Below the pieces are notes generated by a model that worked only from the letters and a program-made list of their open reading frames with translations, was not told where the DNA came from and made no database searches. From assembly GCA_937905985.1 (NCBI GenBank), contig CALCWC010000116.1, positions 1 through 5,099 of the forward strand: a stretch of 5,099 nt of DNA, read 5' to 3'. The stretch's first letter is position 1, and the number at the start of each line of letters is the position of its first letter. The position numbers were made by a program, and so were the translations under genes. This stretch comes from an uncultured Verrucomicrobiales bacterium. Lineage in GTDB: Bacteria > Verrucomicrobiota > Verrucomicrobiia > Verrucomicrobiales > Akkermansiaceae. This document shows positions 1-5,099 of this stretch, piece by piece.

Positions 1-49
1 CGGCACCTTGTGGACTTTCACCACAGTTCGCGTATCGCGTCGGTCGTAC

Positions 50-81
50 AAAAAACCGCCGCCCGTTTGGGGGCGGCGGTT
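50..81 (-). terminator. Rho-independent terminator of hppA
   Basis: An 11-bp perfect, very GC-rich stem (arms 54-64 and 71-81, AACCGCCGCCC paired with GGGCGGCGGTT) closes a 6-base loop. Read on the minus strand it is followed directly by six T residues (55-50), the classic layout of an intrinsic terminator. It begins 34 bases after the hppA stop codon, so it should end the hppA transcript. On the plus strand the hairpin is followed by A-rich sequence, so it does not look bidirectional. Bases 1-49 beyond it show no gene that I can support. Confidence 0.9.
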
Positions 82-115
82 GGAGTAAAAAAGCCTTGGT
101 TGAGCAGCCTGCGTG

Positions 116-2353
<2,238 letters not shown>

Positions 2354-2360
2354 TTTTTTC

Positions 2361-2389
2361 GTGCTGATTAGATGCTTCGCAAAAAGCAC
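2361..2389 (-). promoter_or_regulatory. Inverted repeat in the hppA leader
   Basis: The short leader between the predicted hppA transcription start (about 2386) and its ATG contains GTGCT near its 5' end and AGCAC just before the A-rich bases preceding the start codon (arms 2361-2365 and 2385-2389). A second, competing pairing, GCTT with AAGC, lies inside it. Such a fold could influence translation initiation, but the stems are only 4-5 bp, and the outer arm lies partly upstream of the predicted start point. It may be chance. Confidence 0.25.
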
Positions 2390-2392
2390 CCT

Positions 2393-2421
2393 ATTTTAAC
2401 ACGAAGTTTTGAAAAAGGCAA
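2393..2421 (-). promoter_or_regulatory. Predicted sigma-70-type promoter of hppA
   Basis: On the minus strand, TTGCCT (2421-2416, 4 of 6 matches to the -35 consensus) is followed after exactly 17 bases by TAAAAT (2398-2393, 5 of 6 matches to the -10 consensus). Transcription would start near 2386, giving a leader of about 33 bases before the ATG at 2353. The site lies in AT-rich DNA between the two genes, so hppA can be expressed independently of the upstream TPM gene. A run of nine T residues (2451-2443, minus strand) lies just after the stop codon of the upstream gene, but I see no strong hairpin before it, so read-through is not excluded. Confidence 0.6.
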
Positions 2422-2465
2422 TCCAAAATGCACTTATTCGGCAAAAAAAAACGGCGGTACGTGTA

Positions 2466-4718
2466 TCAGAACAGCGTCTTTTCCTTCTCGCTCTCCTTGC
2501 CCTCCAAGTACTTCACCAGGCGGCTCACGCCGGCGCCGTAGCGGGCCGAGAGGCGCCAATCCGGCGTGGTGTCCAGCAGGGTGGGCGAATGGCGCCGCCG
2601 GTACAGCCACACGGCGGCAAGCAGGATGGCGCAGAGGAAAGAGCCGCCCAGGTAGGGCAAGAGCGCGGCGTTTTCCGGGTCCTGAATCTTCTTGGCAATC
2701 TTTTCCTTGTAGCCTGGTTCCTTGATTTCCTCCTCCTGTTTGAAGGGGATGTCGAGCTTGGGAGCCTTGACGGTGTTGTCGATGGTAAGGGGACGGAAAG
2801 AGTTGGCCACCGGGGAGATATTGGCGGCAGTCTGGCGCAGGGCGGCCATCAGGCCCTCCGTTCCGGTGCCGCATTCCGCAGCTGCGGCGCGCACCTTGTT
2901 GAGCCACGCGTGGCGCTGGGCATCGTCTGCCTTGATTTCCTGGTAGCCAAGCTCCAGGGAGGAGGGCGCGCCGATGTAGTAGAGCAGGAGCACGGCGTAC
3001 TCGCAGGGCTGGGCCACGGCGGTGGCCAGCGTGCCCACGGCCAGGTCGCCGGGCATCTCCTGCCCGGCCTTGACCACGGCAGCGTACACGCGGAATTTGC
3101 CGTTGCGGTTGATTTCGCGCAGCTGGTGTTCCACGTCCTCGCGCTCCATGGTGGAGAGCAGCCCCTGGGGATCAATGAGCCCATGGGGGGAGGGCTTGGA
3201 GTATTCCGGGCAGTATCGGCCCAGCACCTTGGTGTCGCTTTCCTCGCTGGCGCCCGCCTTTCCGGAACCGGATGCGGTGCGCTTGGCGGCGGTCTCACCC
3301 TTGGCGGGGAAGAGCGCGGTGTAGCCCGTCTGCAGGCTACCCTTCATCAGCTCGGTGTAGTCCTCCGGATTCCAGCGCGGCGCGGCGGCGGAAGTGGTGT
3401 CATGCGCCTCCTTCACGGCAGGCGGCGTATCCTCCACATCCACCTCCGGCACATCATCCTCCACCTCCTCCGCTATGTCGTCGTTCTCCATCCCGTGCGC
3501 AACAGGCGCATCCGGCAGATGCGGTGCGGCAGGTTTGGCAGGGGGGAGCTTGGCGGGGACAATAAGCGGCGCCTTGTCATCCCGCACAGTTTCCGGGCCC
3601 TCCGCGAGGTTAACCTTCTTCGTTTCCTCCGCGGGCTTCTTTGTAGTGGATTTGGAGGAGCTGCGCCTGGTTGAGGTATTGGACTTGGCGGGTTTGGAAA
3701 CCTTCCTGGCTATTTGCTTGACGGTGGTCTTGGCGGCAGACTTGGCTTGGGAGGCCGTCTTCTGTGCTGTTTTTTGAGCCGTTTTTTGAGCGGGTTTCTG
3801 CGCCGTCTTTTGTGTCGTCTTCTGAGCCGTTCGTTGAGCAGGCTTCTGGGTGGTGGCGGCCATGGCCACCGGTGCGGAGGCCGCGGCAAGGGACAAGCCG
3901 AGCATGGCGGGCAGCAGCAGCTTCATGGCGCGCTGCGTGGCGGGGATTTCCGGCATGGTCTCCACGCCCACGGGCTTGCCCACCCTGCCCTCCTTGCGGA
4001 TGCGGCGCGAGACGGCGCGGGAATCGGAAGCAATGATGCGCACGGCGTTTCGCATGACCTTCTTGATGCCCTGCGCAGTGGCGCGCTCGCGGAACTGGAG
4101 GCGGGCGGAGATGATGGCCTTGTTGATGCGCTCCGGGTTGATATAGGGATCCAGGCGGTAGCCCCAGGAAAAGCATGCGAGCTCCTGCTGCACATCCATC
4201 ACCAGGATGAGCGCCCATTCCATCTTGACGGGGGCTGCGTACGGGCGCACCACGTTGCGCACGCGCTCCTTGGCGCTCTGCCAGAAATCTCCCACGCTGT
4301 GCAGGAAGCCGGTCTTCTGCACTTCGCGCGGCGGGGCTCCCTTTTCACGGATATCCTCCCGCATGCCGGCATCCTCAATCGCCTTGTGGTCCTCGCGCTT
4401 GCCGAACGAGGGATGGTGGATGCCCGCATGGTTGAGAATCCAGTGCGCGTGCGGGCGAAGCTCACGCTCGTTCCCAAGGTCGGTGATATAGACGCAAAGG
4501 GCCACGGGCGGCAGATTGCGCTCCAGGTTCGCCAGATAGCGCATAAGGTCCTGGAGATCATCGTTCTTGAGGGCGCCGGCGGCGTCCGTCACGCGTGTAA
4601 ACACGACCGTTCCGTTGCCGAAAACCCTTTCGGCACGGGTGATGCTGTAGCCGCAAACCGGGCACCGATAAAGGGCTCCGGCATGGATGTTGGCTGAGCA
4701 CTGCGGGCAAACTGGCAC
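2466..4718 (-). CDS. Zinc-ribbon, double TPM-like domain membrane protein, function unknown
   Basis: A 750-aa protein of unknown function, built in segments. Residues 4-22 form a zinc ribbon (C4, C7, C19, C22). Residues 40-225 resemble a TPM domain (DAAGAL at 45-50, HAHWILNHAGIHHP at 90-103, WALILVMD at 168-175, GYRL at 186-189), interrupted by a charged insert of about 60 residues (104-165). Residues 265-287 read like a Sec signal peptide: MK, a hydrophobic core, then AMA before A288. A TAQK array (290-321) and a Lys/Ser/Thr-rich tract to about 370 follow, then an acidic Pro-rich linker (410-435). Residues 510-635 look like a second, diverged TPM domain (DPQGLL at 516-521, YAVLLLYYIGAP at 574-585, LELGY at 588-592). 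A membrane segment (685-706) precedes RRR and a short tail. Positive-inside reasoning puts both termini in the cytoplasm and 288-684 outside. TPM proteins include YgcG-like envelope proteins and thylakoid photosystem II repair factors; no substrate can be assigned here. The start is GTG, giving MPVCPQC, with no Shine-Dalgarno. It precedes hppA by 112 bp on the same strand. Confidence 0.9.
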   Translation of the reverse strand: MPVCPQCSANIHAGALYRCPVCGYSITRAERVFGNGTVVFTRVTDAAGALKNDDLQDLMRYLANLERNLPPVALCVYITDLGNERELRPHAHWILNHAGIHHPSFGKREDHKAIEDAGMREDIREKGAPPREVQKTGFLHSVGDFWQSAKERVRNVVRPYAAPVKMEWALILVMDVQQELACFSWGYRLDPYINPERINKAIISARLQFRERATAQGIKKVMRNAVRIIASDSRAVSRRIRKEGRVGKPVGVETMPEIPATQRAMKLLLPAMLGLSLAAASAPVAMAATTQKPAQRTAQKTTQKTAQKPAQKTAQKTAQKTASQAKSAAKTTVKQIARKVSKPAKSNTSTRRSSSKSTTKKPAEETKKVNLAEGPETVRDDKAPLIVPAKLPPAKPAAPHLPDAPVAHGMENDDIAEEVEDDVPEVDVEDTPPAVKEAHDTTSAAAPRWNPEDYTELMKGSLQTGYTALFPAKGETAAKRTASGSGKAGASEESDTKVLGRYCPEYSKPSPHGLIDPQGLLSTMEREDVEHQLREINRNGKFRVYAAVVKAGQEMPGDLAVGTLATAVAQPCEYAVLLLYYIGAPSSLELGYQEIKADDAQRHAWLNKVRAAAAECGTGTEGLMAALRQTAANISPVANSFRPLTIDNTVKAPKLDIPFKQEEEIKEPGYKEKIAKKIQDPENAALLPYLGGSFLCAILLAAVWLYRRRHSPTLLDTTPDWRLSARYGAGVSRLVKYLEGKESEKEKTLF
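3756..3851 (-). repeat. 12-nt tandem repeat encoding eight TAQK-like units
   Basis: Eight consecutive 12-base units inside the double-TPM gene encode residues 290-321 as four-residue repeats: TQKP, AQRT, AQKT, TQKT, AQKP, AQKT, AQKT, AQKT. The DNA copies differ at synonymous positions, so the array is not a very recent expansion. Placed directly after the signal-peptide-like segment, it would form a flexible basic linker on the outer side of the membrane. Such in-frame arrays can vary in length between strains without breaking the frame. Confidence 0.85.
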
Positions 4719-4724
4719 GCGGGT

Positions 4725-4753
4725 TTTATACCGCTTTTCCCGCCGCAGGGGAA
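4725..4753 (-). promoter_or_regulatory. Possible promoter of the double-TPM gene, giving a leaderless mRNA
   Basis: On the minus strand TATAAA (4730-4725, 5 of 6 matches to the -10 consensus) ends six bases before the GTG start codon at 4718. Seventeen bases upstream of it is TTCCCC (4753-4748), a poor -35 match with 3 of 6 bases. If used, transcription would begin at or next to the GTG and the message would have essentially no leader, which fits the lack of a Shine-Dalgarno sequence. The weak -35 keeps confidence low; a promoter further upstream is the alternative. Confidence 0.35.
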
Positions 4754-4846
4754 GCCAAATCAGAGTCAGCCGCCAAAAAACGGGGCTGCACCAAATCCGC
4801 TGATGCCCGAAAGCGATTGCGCTAGTGTCCTGTTGAGAAAGTTCGT

Positions 4847-4872
4847 TATAATAGCCGCGCGGCGCGGATTAT
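4847..4872 (+). promoter_or_regulatory. Perfect TATAAT with adjacent inverted repeat
   Basis: The plus strand carries a perfect -10 hexamer, TATAAT (4847-4852), and just after it the 10-base palindrome GCCGCGCGGC (4854-4863). ATAAT (4848-4852) and ATTAT (4868-4872) form the outer arms of an imperfect inverted repeat around this GC core. The arrangement could be a promoter with an overlapping operator. No convincing -35 hexamer lies 16-18 bases upstream; the nearest TTGAGA (4833-4838) is far too close. Only very short frames follow, for example 13 codons from the ATG at 4871, so no transcript product can be named. Confidence 0.25.
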
Positions 4873-5056
4873 GAGACACACGCCCGAAGATTGCATGGTT
4901 GGTGTGCAATGATTGGAGGTTACGAGGTTGGTTAGACGGAGCTTAGAATGAGGGCATCTTTCACGGATTTGGCAAGAGGTGCGATTTCCTCCGATGGGAC
5001 CTAACGGTTGGCGCATGCCAAAACACCTGAATTTTTCTTCCGTTCTTACGCATTGG

Positions 5057-5092
5057 AATCGCACGTCTTACAAACACGCCGCGATTTTTTTT
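5057..5092 (+). terminator. Weak terminator-like hairpin with T tract
   Basis: AATCGC (5057-5062) can pair with GCGATT (5081-5086), extended by two G-U pairs, and the right arm runs into a tract of eight T residues (5085-5092). The loop is 18 bases and the stem only 6-8 bp, so this is a poor intrinsic terminator. It would serve a plus-strand transcript from the preceding region, but no gene is seen there. Confidence 0.2.
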
Positions 5093-5099
5093 GAAAAAA

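Larger units (their letters stand above)
4719..5099. other. Gene-poor stretch of lower GC content
   Basis: No open frame here looks like a gene. The longest, a 72-codon minus-strand frame at 4846-5064, encodes a Cys/Arg-rich peptide with no recognisable motif and no sign of a ribosome binding site. From roughly 4830 the GC content falls to about half (29 of 60 bases in 4921-4980), clearly below the two genes. The stretch contains the probable start region of the double-TPM gene (4725-4753), a 5-bp inverted repeat CAGCC/GGCTG at 4767-4788, a plus-strand TATAAT at 4847, and a weak terminator-like structure at its right edge. No tRNA or rRNA is recognisable. Confidence 0.6.

Noticed and set aside
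2443..2468. Nine-T tract just after the double-TPM stop codon as a terminator
   Set aside because: Only a short, mismatched pairing (ACGCTG with CGCCGT) can be drawn before it, so a real intrinsic terminator is not supported.
2409..3674. 421-codon plus-strand open frame, and a further 327-codon one at 3714-4697
   Set aside because: Both lie opposite the double-TPM gene, have low-complexity Gly/Leu/Arg-rich products and show no motif. They are shadows of the minus-strand gene.
4767..4788. CAGCC/GGCTG inverted repeat upstream of the double-TPM gene as a terminator
   Set aside because: The stem is five pairs with mismatches inside, and neither strand has a T tract after it; the A/T run lies in the loop.
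4932..5000. Protein-like peptide in a minus-strand frame (EEIAPLAKSVKDALILSSV, ending at a TAA)
   Set aside because: It might be the tail of a decayed gene, but it is only 22 codons between stops, and an equally protein-like reading (ASFTDLARGAISSDG) exists on the plus strand over the same bases. Chance is the simpler explanation.
4846..5064. 72-codon minus-strand open frame
   Set aside because: The Cys/Arg-rich product has no recognisable domain, there is no ribosome binding site, and the frame crosses the inverted repeat at 4848-4872.

Overview
The window holds two complete protein genes on the minus strand, small control sites around them, and a gene-poor stretch of about 380 bases at the right end. 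The genes are GC-rich. Neither start codon has a recognisable Shine-Dalgarno sequence. The pyrophosphatase carries residues I associate with dual Na+/H+ pumps known from Bacteroides and Akkermansia-type bacteria. Together these suggest a bacterium of the Verrucomicrobiota, perhaps Akkermansia-like. This placement is an inference; no rRNA or other marker gene is present.

Layout, left to right. Positions 1-115 hold no gene but contain a strong rho-independent terminator for the minus strand (50-81). Positions 116-2353 encode a membrane-bound ion-pumping pyrophosphatase (hppA, 745 aa). It has the K+-dependent signature and the Glu position of Na+-transporting forms. Positions 2354-2465 carry a good sigma-70-type promoter for hppA and a short inverted repeat in its leader. 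Positions 2466-4718 encode a 750-aa protein of unusual architecture: an N-terminal zinc ribbon, a TPM-like domain with a charged insert, a signal-peptide-like segment in mid-chain, a TAQK repeat array, a basic and then an acidic linker, a second diverged TPM-like domain, and a C-terminal membrane anchor. Its GTG start lies about where transcription would begin from a TATAAA box, so its mRNA may be leaderless. Positions 4719-5099 lose GC content beyond about 4830 and contain no convincing gene, only a perfect TATAAT on the plus strand, an inverted repeat beside it and a weak terminator-like structure at the edge.

The two genes are co-directional, 112 bp apart. The downstream hppA has its own promoter and terminator, so it can be transcribed alone; read-through from the TPM gene is possible. 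Nothing in the sequence ties the two proteins to one pathway. Both are membrane proteins: hppA couples hydrolysis of biosynthetic PPi to ion export, while the TPM protein looks like a cell-envelope protein of unknown function. The large open frames on the plus strand opposite both genes are coding shadows. The most unusual object is the double-TPM protein.
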